This document shows, piece after piece, positions 9,372 to 19,473 of a stretch of 64,000 nt of DNA (position 1 is its first letter; each line of letters begins with the position of its first letter). The stretch lies in NCBI RefSeq assembly GCF_009740285.1, contig NZ_CP046566.1, positions 1,294,501-1,358,500 of the forward strand, in the 5' to 3' direction. Origin of the DNA: Phnomibacter ginsenosidimutans (GTDB lineage Bacteria > Bacteroidota > Bacteroidia > Chitinophagales > Chitinophagaceae). The notes under the pieces were generated by a model. The model was not told the DNA's origin. It saw nothing but the letters and a program-made list of their open reading frames with translations, and searched no databases. The translations under genes and the position numbers were made by a program.

Positions 9372-10924
9372 TTACTGGGCAAATTCAAGCCGGGCAAAGC
9401 ACAGCGAATTGCGGTACAGTGTTGGAATGATCACCCACTTTGCGGTCTACCTGTTTGGCATACTTGGGCATAAACTTGTAATCCCTTTCCTGACTTTTGA
9501 TGGTTGGGTTACGAATGACACGGCCTTCCGGTGTAAGGGTTTGATAAGCCAGTACGGTGTTGCGGGCTTCCTGATCGTTGTAGAGGTAGTGCAAACCGGC
9601 GCCGGTATTGATGGCTTGATAGCTAATCATGCTTGCTGCTGTTGTCGTCAAATTGTGATTTAATCACCTGGTTGGTGAGGAGCATTTTACCATTTTTATC
9701 AAAGGCCAAAATGATGATGTTTTCAGCATGATAGCGGGTAATATCATTGTTGCCATAACCCCAGGGGGAACCCCAGCCCCAAGGAGAGCCCCAGCCATAG
9801 CCACCCCAGCGGTAGTAGTCCATTGGCGACATCCACGGGTTCATCATACTCCAGCGGTTATAAGGATTGAAGTTGCCCCTGCTGGTGGTGTAGTTGCTTT
9901 CGGCATTCATCAGAAAAGCACCATCGCTGCGGATGGTAATGTCATGAATGTAAAAATCGTTGAAAGCGTTTTTGCTGCTGTTTTGTCCACGGTTGTCCTC
10001 CCGCATCTGATCGTCGAAAGGAACGGTATTTTGTACTACCCAGTTGTCTGCAGCTTTATCAAAAATAGCATTGGCCACGCCTTCAATGGTTGTTTTGCGA
10101 CCGGGGTAGTAAAAGCCTGTAAAAAGATAACGATTGTTGTGGTTATCTATTTTCAGTTTTACCTCATCCAAACTGTAGTTCTCTAATTTCAGTTCTCTTG
10201 TTTCGAATGCGTCTTTTTTAAGGGGCTTCAGCAGCAGAAAAAACTTGGTAATGTTGTCGTTGTTGCCCACCCGTACACCACGGCCAAAAATGAGGTTGCC
10301 ATGATTGTCGACATTAAAATCGGTGAGGAAATCATTGCGGTCGCCCATGTCTAAGCCCAACTGTTGGGTGCTGTGCAGCAAGCTGAGTTCCTTATCGTAC
10401 ACCAATGTTTTAAATTGAAAACGGCGTTCGTTTTTGGTATTGATGCGAAACACCATGATGTGGCTTTTGTCTTCGCTGGGTATAATGGAGTAAATTTTAT
10501 CGTCTGAGCTGTTGCCGGTAATGGTGGTATCGAGTGTAATGGGTTCAGTCAGGTTCTTGCCCTCGGCATCTAGCTTCACGGCCATTACAGAAATCACGCC
10601 TTTTTTCTGAAACTGATAAAACAAATAGGAGTGATTGGGATAGGCTACAAAAGTGGCTTCAATGGTTTTTTCGGGCATGTAAGGCATTTCAGTGTTTTTG
10701 ACCAGTTTCATTTGCTGATCGTACACCGATATGTAATTATTGGACCGATAGTTTTTAAACACCAGATAATTACTGCCATACTGACCAATGATTTCAAAGT
10801 TGATTTGTCTGGCTTCGTTGCGGTCTGGCTCACTGTACACCAGCTTTTGTGCCAGCACGGGGGTACTCAACAAAGCGAGGCAGCAAAGGGTCAATATTTG
10901 GCGTAAGTATTGCATAATCATCAA
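9372..10924 (-). CDS. Secreted protein of unknown function, two apparent one-base insertions
   Basis: A signal peptide (LCCLALLSTPVLAQ) starts a protein of about 516 residues after repair. Much of it looks like repeated beta strands (YDQQMKLVKNTEM, VYDKELSLLHST, FDKNGKMLLTNQ), as in beta-propeller-like proteins. Near residue 390 is a low-complexity Trp/Gly/Tyr/Pro segment (WGGYGWGSPWGWGSPWGYG). Two breaks are visible: an extra T at 9633-9634 (repair gives DDNSSSMISYQAI) and an extra T at 9439-9441 (repair gives DRKWVIIPTLYRNSLCFARL and a stop at 9372-9374). Without repair it would end in two unrelated tails. I do not recognise a named family; similar secreted proteins occur in Bacteroidota. 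Start is one of the ATGs near 10924 or 10915. Confidence 0.75.
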
Positions 10925-11012
10925 TTAATCGTTTTACGAAGCTGTTGGTTCTATAACAAATTTGAGCCCTGTTTGGTATCATGGGTTGTATGGCGGCAAA
11001 AAATTAACCTTC

Positions 11013-11933
11013 TTATCGCACAAACACGTCTTTTTTCAAGAAACCTGTTAAAGTAAACCATTGGGAATACATGGTGTACCGGCCTTTGATTTCTTGCCCT
11101 TTCAAAGCAAACAATAACCATATCAACAATGAAGCGCCCCATTTGATGAGATATTCCACCGCTTTTTTTGCCACAGCGGTTGTCCCATTTTCCATGGTCA
11201 CCCGTATGCGTTCTTCATTGCCTGTTTTCAAAAACAATTTTTTGAAATAATCGAACGTGAGGCGGTGGGCATCTATGTTGTGATATACCAATGCTTCGGG
11301 CAAAAAATACACGGCTTTGTTGAGCTGCGTAACTGCATGATAGATATGCTTGTCGTCGCCGCGGAAAGTCAACTGGTTGTTGAAGCCACCGGCCTGCAAC
11401 ATCAGCTCCTTACGGTAGGTCATGTTGCAACCAATGGGGTACTTCATGCGGCCTTCAAAAATGCGGATGGGTTCGCCATGATCTACACGGCCAATAAAAC
11501 CGTTGAGGTATTTGTTCATCCACGCTGGTTCGGGACTTTCCGAATATTTTGGGAGCACCCGGCCACCGGCACCGGCGGCTTCAGGATGGGCTTCCATGAA
11601 TGCGGCGATACTGGCTACAAAATGCGGCACGGCTTCGGCATCATCATCAATAAACGTAACGATACCGGAACGGGCTTCGGCAATGCTGCGGTTGCGGGCA
11701 AAGCTCAAGCCCTTTTGCGGCTCATGCACATACCGGAAAGGCAGCTGCGGATGCACTGCTATAAATGCTTGAACAATGGCAGCGGTTTCGTCGGTGCTGG
11801 CATTGTCTACTACTATCACTTCCCACTCATGGGCAGGCATGGTTTGCTCGGCCAAACAGGCCAAACAAGCACCAATAAATTTTTGCCGGTTGTACGTACA
11901 GATTGCTACAGAGATGCGGGGCGCCATTTGCAT
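11013..11933 (-). CDS. Family 2 glycosyltransferase
   Basis: A GT-A fold enzyme of about 306 residues that should move a sugar from a nucleotide sugar onto a growing glycan. It begins MQMAPRISVAICTYNRQKFI; the nucleotide-binding VIVVDNASTDETAAIV and the metal site TFIDDDAEAVPHFV (DDD) are clear. A later GGFNNQLTFRGDDKHIYHAV holds the acceptor/catalytic-base region. The C-terminal 70 residues include one hydrophobic stretch (SLLIWLLFAL), so it may sit at the membrane. The ATG at 11933 is preferred: the longer frame back to 11981 would run well into the flippase gene upstream. With this start there are 11 bases after the flippase stop, so the two are probably co-transcribed. Confidence 0.9.
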   Translation of the reverse strand: MQMAPRISVAICTYNRQKFIGACLACLAEQTMPAHEWEVIVVDNASTDETAAIVQAFIAVHPQLPFRYVHEPQKGLSFARNRSIAEARSGIVTFIDDDAEAVPHFVASIAAFMEAHPEAAGAGGRVLPKYSESPEPAWMNKYLNGFIGRVDHGEPIRIFEGRMKYPIGCNMTYRKELMLQAGGFNNQLTFRGDDKHIYHAVTQLNKAVYFLPEALVYHNIDAHRLTFDYFKKLFLKTGNEERIRVTMENGTTAVAKKAVEYLIKWGASLLIWLLFALKGQEIKGRYTMYSQWFTLTGFLKKDVFVR

Positions 11934-11944
11934 AGGCCTGCAAT

Positions 11945-13435
11945 TTACCGAGGCCACAGTTTTGTACGCCATTTTTCCCAAAGGGCTTGCAATTCTTCAC
12001 TCAGGTGAAACCGCAGCACCATGAACACGAAGAGGGCCCCAAACAGGAGGCTGCGCAAAATGCCGTCGATAAACAAATTGCTATGTGCCGGAATGATATA
12101 CACAGCTGCAATAAGAGCACTGCCACCCAGCAGTACGGCCGCATTGCGCCAGGTGAAGGGTTGCAGCCCGAATTTTTTCCAGAGAAAAACAAAACGGATG
12201 CCGTTGTAAATAGTCATGGCAATCACGTTGGCCAATGCAGCGCCCATCATGCCAAAATTGCGGATGAGCAGGTAGTTGAGCGGAATGCCAATAACTGAAT
12301 ACACCAATGTGCTGGCAAAATCGAAACGCCAAAAAGTAGACAGCTGAATGAGCATGGAGTTGAGACCCGTACCCAGGTTGATCCAGCGGCTTACAATGAG
12401 CACGGCCAGTGGCAACACCATGGCGGCGTAGGCACTGGGAAAATACCGTTCGATGTTGTGCAGGTTTACCAGAATAAGACCACCCAAGCCGATGCCTGCC
12501 ACCAGCAGGTTGATACAGCTTTTACGGTATACACTCAGCAGTCCGGTCATGTTTTTGGCCCGCCAATACTCACTGATGAGGGGCACACTGCTGGTTTGCA
12601 TGCTGCGCATGGGCACTTCCACTACCTGTCCAAAATACTGGGCCACGGCATACACACCCGCCTGGCTAAAATTGTACATGCTGGCCAAAAACAATGTGTC
12701 GCACACCACAAAGGCTATCTGGCTGATGGTGGTCATGAATACAAAACTGCCGAGGCTCAGCATTTTGTATTTGAGCCTGCGGGTAACCTTGCTGATGCGG
12801 AAGTGGAGGGGCAGCCCATGATGCTTCCGAATCATGTAAATGAGTATAGCTGTGGCCGGTAAATAAATGCAGGCGAAAAGTTGCATAAAGCCATCGAAGC
12901 TGACCAACTGCCAACCAAAAAGTAACAAGCATGCAGTGGTGAGCAACCGAAACACCAGTTCTTTCAACGTATTGGCCAAAATGGTTTTGCCGGCAAACCA
13001 TGCGTACAATTCCATGTATAGAAAGGTCCCCTGAAAAAGAATGAACAAACTCAATGTGAAATAGTAGGGCGAAAACAGCGGATTGTTTTTGCCAAAGATG
13101 AGTACGATTTGCGGTTTGAGTATTTGCAACATCAGCAATACCACAGCCATGCCAATGGCAAAAAAGCCCATGGTAATAGCGGGCAGGTCTATTTCGTTGG
13201 GCCGCAGGTGGCGTTTGTAAAAAGGAAAGAATTTGGCAATTACCGGAGTGGTGCCCAATGTAGCCACGTTGGCGAGTAAAACCGCAGCTTCGGTAATCAC
13301 CCTGGTAAGGCCCCACTGCTCTGTACTCAAAATTTTTGGCTGCAGCACAATGAGGTTGAGTGCACCCACGCCAAAGCCGGCAAAGATGACCAGCGTAGAC
13401 AGAATCGATTGGCGTTGAATGGTGGTTTGGCTCAT
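11945..13435 (-). CDS. Polysaccharide flippase, Wzx/MATE-like
   Basis: A 496-residue membrane protein with about twelve to fourteen hydrophobic segments, starting MSQTTIQRQSILSTLVIFAG at the ATG at 13435. An alternative start 33 bases upstream adds a non-hydrophobic leader and is less likely. The early GVGALNLIVLQPKILSTEQWGL matches the start of the polysaccharide-biosynthesis (PST/MATE superfamily) transporters, which flip lipid-linked sugar units across the inner membrane. It is followed by a GT2 gene and preceded by the T9SS type B protein, and it faces the glycosyltransferase arm at 17.5-22.5 kb, which supports a glycan-export role. No Wzy-like polymerase was recognised nearby. Confidence 0.9.
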   Translation of the reverse strand: MSQTTIQRQSILSTLVIFAGFGVGALNLIVLQPKILSTEQWGLTRVITEAAVLLANVATLGTTPVIAKFFPFYKRHLRPNEIDLPAITMGFFAIGMAVVLLMLQILKPQIVLIFGKNNPLFSPYYFTLSLFILFQGTFLYMELYAWFAGKTILANTLKELVFRLLTTACLLLFGWQLVSFDGFMQLFACIYLPATAILIYMIRKHHGLPLHFRISKVTRRLKYKMLSLGSFVFMTTISQIAFVVCDTLFLASMYNFSQAGVYAVAQYFGQVVEVPMRSMQTSSVPLISEYWRAKNMTGLLSVYRKSCINLLVAGIGLGGLILVNLHNIERYFPSAYAAMVLPLAVLIVSRWINLGTGLNSMLIQLSTFWRFDFASTLVYSVIGIPLNYLLIRNFGMMGAALANVIAMTIYNGIRFVFLWKKFGLQPFTWRNAAVLLGGSALIAAVYIIPAHSNLFIDGILRSLLFGALFVFMVLRFHLSEELQALWEKWRTKLWPR

Positions 13436-13484
13436 AGTGTTGCCTTGCAAAGAAATAGAAAGCAGCACATATGCCGAGAGAATG

Positions 13485-16298
13485 CTAGCGAATCAGGGAG
13501 AATAAACCTTTGTGCTCTACAATTCCACAGGCGGTTTCTGCAACTACAATGTAGGCATACTGACCGGAAGGCTGAGCAGTACCATTGCGTTTGCCATTCC
13601 AGCAGTCACTCGCTTTTGTGGTGGTAAAAATCAATTCTCCCCAACGGTTATAAATTTCAAACTTGTACACTTTTACATCGCCCCATTTACCTATACCAAA
13701 ACAATCGTTTAGCCCATCGTTGTTGGGAGTAAAAGCTGTTGGCATTTGAAATAAGCCCATATTCTGGCTCATTGAAATTTTTAAGTTTACGGTATCCGCC
13801 GCTACGCAGCCAACATCATTCACCACTTTTACCCAATAAGTACCAGATTGACTGATGTCAATTTTCTGTGTTGTACTACCAGTGCTCCACAAATAGCTGG
13901 CGCCATCGTTTCCGGCAGAAAGTGGAAAGGAATTTTTGATACACAGCACGGTATCATCACCGAGGAAAACGTTGGGCACCTGTAATCGACTATAGTTTAT
14001 ACTGTCTGCAAAACTGTTACCGCAGGCATCTGAAATGGTAAGCCAGTAGTCGCCTGGTGAAGTAATTCGGGTGCTGATGTTTTGCGAGTTGTTGCTCCAG
14101 ACATAAGTGGCGGCATTAGAGGGCCCCGTCAGTGTAAAACTGCTGTCACCGCAACTTCGGATATCATTGCCCAGTGAAAACGGACTGGCCTTGGGCATTT
14201 GCCGAATGGTAATACTGTCTCTGTAAGTATTGTTGCACAAATCCTTTACCTCTGCCCAATAAATACCCGGCTGTGTAATTGTAATGCTGGAGCTGTTTTC
14301 ATTGGTACTCCAAGTAAATGATGGCATTTGCATATTCGCATGGAGTGTCTGTGAAAAATTTCCACAATACAATGTATCGTTGCCCAGATTGGTGTAAGCA
14401 GGAGCGTGTTGTGTAATGTTAATCGTATCACTCATCGCTTGATCACATATATCCCAGGCAGTTAACCAATAGGTGCCGCTGGCTGTACTGCTGGTAAAGT
14501 TTGTCGTATCGCCATTGCTCCATAAATATCTTGCGTACTGATTGGGAACCGACATTGGCCATTTATTGACGCAAACGGTAGTGTCATTACCTAAAGAAAG
14601 AGGCGAGGTGTTTAGGGTTCTGTTGATGCGAATCGTATCAGAGTATTGCTTGCCGCAGCTATCTGTCACGGTTAAATAAAAAGTGCCTCCAATAGAAGTG
14701 TTGATAGATTGGGTAGTACTGCCATCATTCCATTCATAACGTAACATGCCTGGAGGGCCATCAAGAGTAAAAGGACCACTCTGGCAGATGTTTTTGTCGG
14801 GGCCAAAGTCGAAGGTTGCGCCTTGTGGTTGGCGTACAAATACGGAATCTCTGGTGTAGCAACCACTCCTGAATGTTACCTCTAACCAATACCAGCCTGG
14901 TTGCGAAGGTTGAATAAAAGCACTCGTTTCTCCGGTACTCCAACGGTAATGTGACGCATCAGTAAACTGCTTACCGATAGCCAGTGTTTCTCCCGAACAT
15001 TGATTAAGCGTATCTCCAAGATTAAGCAGCGGAGCTTCCATAACCACAATGGTTTTACAGAATACAGACTGACTGGCCTGCCCTTCATTCATGTGCAGAG
15101 TTATATTGTATTTTCCGGGTTGAGAATACGTATAAACAGGAGGGTTGAAGGCAGATGAAGACGGAATGTTTGTGCTGGAGCAGTTGGCAAAGGTGAAAAC
15201 TGTAAAGCTGTTATTCCGCACATTAGTCACAAAGAAATTGAGCTGATTGCCTGTTCTGAAAATGGTAGAAATACTATGTGGAAAGTTCATATTGCCGTTG
15301 TTGCCTAAATCTGTTGCAACTGGGGCGTCATTCAGCAGAGAGTTGCCAAAATCAAGTTTCATAAGTGAAGAGGAATTGGCATTCACCACAAAACCGAAGT
15401 TATTGCCACAATCTCGTATCAGTGTAATGTCTCTTGGTGCATTTAGTGTACCGTTTACTAAGGCAAGATCCTTGGCAGAAGGAACAGATGTGATATCGTT
15501 ACCAAAATTTAATCGGATAATTCGGTTGTCATCCTGACTCACAACATACAAATAGTAATCGCTGTTCTCTTCAATACCGAAAATTCCTGTGGGGTATCTA
15601 AGGTTACCTAAGTTACCAAAATTGATGCCTGTAGGCATATTATCTAAGTTATCTCCAAAGTCATAACGGGTCAGGGAGTTATTGTAAGCGCTTACAGTGA
15701 AAGCATACCACTTCCCATTTTTATTAAAAATAGAAATGTCTACAGGGAAATCGATGCCTCCAATCGCTCCATAGTTTACAGCAGTGGGGGTATTCAAGAG
15801 ACTATTGCCAAAATTAAGTTTAATCAACGCGGATTGTGATCGTTGTCCACCAACTACAAATGCAAACCACTGTTGACCATCATGCACAATTTGAATGCCT
15901 TCGAGATAAAGCGGCATAACCCCCAGACTGCCTAGGTTGGTGATGGAAGGATTGTTGTTGAGGCTGTTGCCATACCTTAGTCTGCTGATTGTTCCAGATA
16001 AATGATTCACGACTAATCCTATCCATTCGCCATTGTCATTAGCATAATCCATAAATACGGGCGTATTCGATTCAGGAGCAACTGAATAGTTCTGGGCGGT
16101 GGGTATTTGGTTAAGGTCGCCGGCACAAAAATTCCAGTAATAAGCTTGGCCTGCAGGGCTGCTATTCTGAATGTAAATTGGTGCATTCAAGCACACCGTG
16201 TCCGGGGCTACGAATTGGGCGCTTTGTCCTCTGGTTCGAGAAATTGACCAAAATAGCTGCAAAAAAATGAGAAGGACTATGAGTAAGTGCGACTTCAT
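13485..16298 (-). CDS. Large secreted modular protein with T9SS type B (gliding-type) C-terminal domain
   Basis: A 937-residue exported protein. After a signal peptide (LLIVLLIFLQLFWSISRTRG) there are about six repeats of roughly 60 residues with the core LxxLxFGNSLxNxPTAxNxG, likely blades of a beta-propeller. A PKD-like stretch follows (VYTYSQPGKYNITLHM). Then come six modules with the pattern LGxDxxxC...YxWSxGxxT...GxYWLxVxDxCG, each with two to four cysteines. The end reads PTAFTPNNDGLNDCFGI ... FEIYNRWGELIF ... SGQYAYIV, the gliding-motility-associated C-terminal sorting domain. It should be exported through the outer membrane by the type IX system and bound at the surface. It lies between flippase and methyltransferase genes of a glycan locus, so a role at the glycan-coated surface is inferred. 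Confidence 0.93.
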   Translation of the reverse strand: MKSHLLIVLLIFLQLFWSISRTRGQSAQFVAPDTVCLNAPIYIQNSSPAGQAYYWNFCAGDLNQIPTAQNYSVAPESNTPVFMDYANDNGEWIGLVVNHLSGTISRLRYGNSLNNNPSITNLGSLGVMPLYLEGIQIVHDGQQWFAFVVGGQRSQSALIKLNFGNSLLNTPTAVNYGAIGGIDFPVDISIFNKNGKWYAFTVSAYNNSLTRYDFGDNLDNMPTGINFGNLGNLRYPTGIFGIEENSDYYLYVVSQDDNRIIRLNFGNDITSVPSAKDLALVNGTLNAPRDITLIRDCGNNFGFVVNANSSSLMKLDFGNSLLNDAPVATDLGNNGNMNFPHSISTIFRTGNQLNFFVTNVRNNSFTVFTFANCSSTNIPSSSAFNPPVYTYSQPGKYNITLHMNEGQASQSVFCKTIVVMEAPLLNLGDTLNQCSGETLAIGKQFTDASHYRWSTGETSAFIQPSQPGWYWLEVTFRSGCYTRDSVFVRQPQGATFDFGPDKNICQSGPFTLDGPPGMLRYEWNDGSTTQSINTSIGGTFYLTVTDSCGKQYSDTIRINRTLNTSPLSLGNDTTVCVNKWPMSVPNQYARYLWSNGDTTNFTSSTASGTYWLTAWDICDQAMSDTINITQHAPAYTNLGNDTLYCGNFSQTLHANMQMPSFTWSTNENSSSITITQPGIYWAEVKDLCNNTYRDSITIRQMPKASPFSLGNDIRSCGDSSFTLTGPSNAATYVWSNNSQNISTRITSPGDYWLTISDACGNSFADSINYSRLQVPNVFLGDDTVLCIKNSFPLSAGNDGASYLWSTGSTTQKIDISQSGTYWVKVVNDVGCVAADTVNLKISMSQNMGLFQMPTAFTPNNDGLNDCFGIGKWGDVKVYKFEIYNRWGELIFTTTKASDCWNGKRNGTAQPSGQYAYIVVAETACGIVEHKGLFSLIR

Positions 16299-16755
16299 GA
16301 AGGTGTAATAACTGTGTGATTTTTTATAGTATTTGTGCGATATAATTGATATCTGTAAAATGATAAGGCTGCTTACTGCACAATGCCTTAATTTTTATGA
16401 TAGCAAGATAAGTTTCATTATTGATGATGCAGCGTTTTAATTGCACTCGCAGCTGTTTCTGAAGTGAAAAAATGCTACTGGCAGTAATTGGTTCGGGTGT
16501 TATTGCCTATCACCAGGCACAGTAATAGGTTGCGGCTATTAAAAAGGTGCTATAAGACTCTACGGAATACATATTGATGAAGAGGCACTTGCTTGCATAG
16601 CAAACACATTTTGTGCTCAAGCAAAAAGTACAAGTATAGAAGAAACAATTCCTAAGTGGAAAAAGAAATAGGAGGGAGATAATATAAAGGTGTATACATT
16701 AGGGAGACTGCAAATGTTACGCCTAAATTGGTAGTACCAGCGGCGCAACAGATGT
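16299..16755. other. Intergenic stretch between the type B protein and methyltransferase genes
   Basis: About 457 bases, AT-rich compared with its neighbours, without a convincing reading frame on either strand. Since both flanking genes are on the minus strand, it should hold the 3' end of the methyltransferase transcript and the promoter of the type B protein gene. I see no strong terminator hairpin and no exact TAnnTTTG box. Confidence 0.5.
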
Positions 16756-17505
16756 TTACAACTTAATTATAATTCTGCCGGTATAATCAATCCTGTTCAG
16801 CAGTACAGGCTGTTTGTCGAAATATTCCAGCACTGCTTTTTTAGCACCCTGCCAGTGACCGAAATCATCAATGATTAATGCACCATTGTTTGCCAGCAAA
16901 GGATACAAATGAATCAATTCATGTTTGGTGCTTTCATACCAATCGGTATCAAGGCGCAGTAGCGCAATGGCGGCTGGTATAGTTGCTGGAATGGTATCTT
17001 CTACCTTGCCTTGTACGTAATGAATATTTGCAGTAGGGTAGCCGGTGAGTTGCATGTTTTGCTGTACATCTTGTAAATCGGCAAAGGCCCAAATGCCAGC
17101 CGTTTTGTTGTGTGTGGCCAAGAGTTGCGCTGCATCGCTACCCGATATGTCTTTGTCGGCTTCGGTAGGTTCGCTCATGCCTTCAAAGGTGTCGTAGAGG
17201 TACAGGTGCCTGTTTTGAACACCCAGTTGTTTCAACGTAAGGGCAATCATCATACTGCTGCCGCCCCGCCACACACCACATTCCACAAAATCGCCGGGCA
17301 AGTTTTTTTCTATGGTATAGATTACTGCTTTGTGCAAGGCATACAGCCTTTCGGGGCTGGTCATGGTATAGGGTTTTACCTGTTGGTACAACTCCATAAA
17401 AGGTTCATCGCCCATCATATCGCCTGCTACTGGTTCTTCCATTTGCTTTTTGGTAATTACGTAGCCGAGTTGGCCCAACAACTTATTGGCGAGTTTGATA
17501 ACCAT
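16756..17505 (-). CDS. TylF/MycF-like sugar O-methyltransferase
   Basis: A 249-residue protein of the macrocin O-methyltransferase (TylF/MycF/NovP) family. The SAM-binding loop is seen in GDFVECGVWRGGSSMMIA, followed by LYLYDTFEGMSEP with the family aspartate, and by LLRLDTDWYESTKHEL and LIIDDFGHWQGAKKAV, the metal-binding aspartates typical of the family. These enzymes methylate hydroxyl groups on sugars using SAM and a divalent metal. It diverges from the plus-strand methyltransferase across fewer than 60 bases, so the two arms of the glycan locus probably share one regulatory region. Start: ATG at 17505. Confidence 0.9.
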   Translation of the reverse strand: MVIKLANKLLGQLGYVITKKQMEEPVAGDMMGDEPFMELYQQVKPYTMTSPERLYALHKAVIYTIEKNLPGDFVECGVWRGGSSMMIALTLKQLGVQNRHLYLYDTFEGMSEPTEADKDISGSDAAQLLATHNKTAGIWAFADLQDVQQNMQLTGYPTANIHYVQGKVEDTIPATIPAAIALLRLDTDWYESTKHELIHLYPLLANNGALIIDDFGHWQGAKKAVLEYFDKQPVLLNRIDYTGRIIIKL

Positions 17506-17532
17506 TGAATTGCCTGATTTTCGGGCAAATTA

Positions 17533-18276
17533 ATGGAATCGTTAGTTTTGGCCCTCATGAATTATCCCGCCGCCATATCATTGGTTCCAAAGGCTTTTAA
17601 TCCGGGCATCGCTTCCCCCACATGGATTACCAGAAAACTATTGCTACATGCCGTGCTGCAACATGCCCCTGCTTTGAAAGGCAAGCTGCTAGATTTTGGC
17701 TGCGGCGCCAAACCATACAAGTCTTTGTTTTCAGTAGATGAATACATCGGTGTCGACTTTCAGGGAGAAGGGCACGACCACAGCAATGAGCAAATTGATG
17801 TGTACTACGACGGCAAAACATTGCCATTCGAAAACGACAGTTTCGACAGCATTTTTTCAACGGAAGTGTTTGAGCATGTATTCAACCTGCCGGAGATGCT
17901 CGATGAATTGAACCGGGTACTGAAGCCTGGCGGGCAAATGCTCATCACCTGTCCGTTTGCTATTTGTGAGCATGAGCAACCCAACGATTTCGCCCGGTAT
18001 ACGTCTTTTGCCATCAGGCATTTGCTACAGCAGCATGGGTTTGAAGTAGTACAGCAAGAAAAACTGGGTACCTCTGTGCAAGCACTCTGGCAAATGCGCA
18101 TTACCTATTGGAACCTGCATGTGTTGTATAAACTACGCAATATTCCTGTGATAAGAAGTGGTGCAAGACTATTTTTCAATAGCATGATGAACGCAGCTGC
18201 ATGGTTATGTAATGCTATTCTTCCTTTCTCTAATGATTTATACCTGAACAACCTGGTGTTGGCCAGAAAAAAGTAA
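17533..18276 (+). CDS. Class I SAM-dependent methyltransferase
   Basis: A Methyltransf_11-type enzyme. Motif I is KLLDFGCGAKPYKSLF, the acidic second strand is YIGVDFQGEG, motif III appears as FDSIFSTEVFEHV and the following ELNRVLKPGGQMLITCPF is typical of the fold. The first 50 residues and the C-terminal 60 (with ARLFFNSMMNAAAWLCNAIL) are hydrophobic enough to touch the membrane. Start is uncertain: 17533 gives 247 residues, while the ATG at 17557 (MNYPAAISLVPKAF) gives 239 and leaves more room for the divergent promoters. It opens an apparent operon: the GT4 gene starts 10 bases after its stop. The substrate is unknown; a sugar or lipid-linked sugar is inferred from context. Confidence 0.88.
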   Translation: MESLVLALMNYPAAISLVPKAFNPGIASPTWITRKLLLHAVLQHAPALKGKLLDFGCGAKPYKSLFSVDEYIGVDFQGEGHDHSNEQIDVYYDGKTLPFENDSFDSIFSTEVFEHVFNLPEMLDELNRVLKPGGQMLITCPFAICEHEQPNDFARYTSFAIRHLLQQHGFEVVQQEKLGTSVQALWQMRITYWNLHVLYKLRNIPVIRSGARLFFNSMMNAAAWLCNAILPFSNDLYLNNLVLARKK

Positions 18277-18286
18277 AAAAACAGGT

Positions 18287-19453
18287 ATGAAAATCGGCAT
18301 CATTTCAGTCATACACGAACCTTGGGGCGGCAGCGAAGAGCTATGGGCCAGCATGGCAGAAATAGCTTTGCAACAAGGGCACGAAGTGTTGTACTGTACA
18401 TTGCGTTTTCCGCAGCAAGCCACCAAGGTAAAAGCCTTGCAGGCAAAGGGATTGAAGCTGGTATACAGAAAGGGATACGTGCCCAAACAAGAGGCTTCGT
18501 GGAAAAGGCAATTGAAAAAAGCAGGCTTGCTGTTGCAAAGCCAATGGCGCAATCCATTTCAGTCTTTGATGGATGCAAAGCCTGATCTTGTTATTTACAA
18601 TGGCACTACTTTTTCAGCCATTGAGCATCCGGAAATTTTTGATTGGTGGAAAACAACGACTGCCACAAAAATTATATTGTCTCATTTTTTGCCTGAGCAC
18701 AATGCCGTCTTGCATCCGCATAGGCGAAATCAGTTAGCTGATTTTTTTCAGCAAGCAGCGCATTGTTTTTTTGTAAGTGAACGCAGCAAACAAAATACGC
18801 AAAAGGCATTGGCGGTTTCGTTGCACAACAGCAGCATCATTCGCAATCCCGTGAATATGCCGGACATCTCAGCGTTGCCTTTTCCTCCTTTTCAAAAAGG
18901 CGTAGTGCAACTGGCCATGGTGGGCAACCTGCTGGTGATGCACAAAGGCCAGGATACGATGTTGCAAACGCTGGCACAACCAACCTGGAAACAATTGCCC
19001 TGGCACCTCAACGTGTATGGCCAGGGCATGGACCAACCTTATCTTGAGCAATTGGCTGCTATGTATGGCATTGCCGAAAAAATCAGTTTTCATGGCAGGG
19101 TGGCCGATATTCGGCAACTTTGGTCGCAGAACCATTTGCTGCTGATGCCATCCGTAATGGAAGGCATGCCACTGGCGGTGGTAGAAGCCATGCTTTGCGG
19201 CAGGCCGGTGCTGGCTACCGATGTAGGCGGACACACTGAATGGATCAATGATAATGTAGATGGTTTTATTGCTGCGGCACCTTCTGTTTATTGCCTGAGC
19301 GATGCCTTGCAAAGGGCGTGGCAACGACAACACGAATGGGCCCGCATCGGGCAAATGGCACACGAAAAAGCGACTCATTTGTATGACCCGCATCCGGGAC
19401 AAACACTACTCACACAATTAGAAAAAATAGTTGCTGCCCGGCAATCGAAGTAG
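18287..19453 (+). CDS. Family 4 glycosyltransferase
   Basis: A GT-B fold enzyme of 388 residues. The N-terminus MKIGIISVIHEPWGGSEELW has the Gly-Gly-Ser-Glu loop that often binds the acceptor in GT4. The C-terminal donor domain has LAMVGNLLVMHKGQD, ISFHGRVADI and the EX7E motif in SVMEGMPLAVVEAMLCG, followed by RPVLATDVGGHTEWI. The two glutamates position the nucleotide sugar. It is the second gene of the plus-strand arm, with wecB 20 bases downstream. The donor could be any nucleotide sugar; nothing in the sequence fixes it. Confidence 0.92.
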   Translation: MKIGIISVIHEPWGGSEELWASMAEIALQQGHEVLYCTLRFPQQATKVKALQAKGLKLVYRKGYVPKQEASWKRQLKKAGLLLQSQWRNPFQSLMDAKPDLVIYNGTTFSAIEHPEIFDWWKTTTATKIILSHFLPEHNAVLHPHRRNQLADFFQQAAHCFFVSERSKQNTQKALAVSLHNSSIIRNPVNMPDISALPFPPFQKGVVQLAMVGNLLVMHKGQDTMLQTLAQPTWKQLPWHLNVYGQGMDQPYLEQLAAMYGIAEKISFHGRVADIRQLWSQNHLLLMPSVMEGMPLAVVEAMLCGRPVLATDVGGHTEWINDNVDGFIAAAPSVYCLSDALQRAWQRQHEWARIGQMAHEKATHLYDPHPGQTLLTQLEKIVAARQSK

Positions 19454-19473
19454 CAAATAGATGAAGTAATAGC

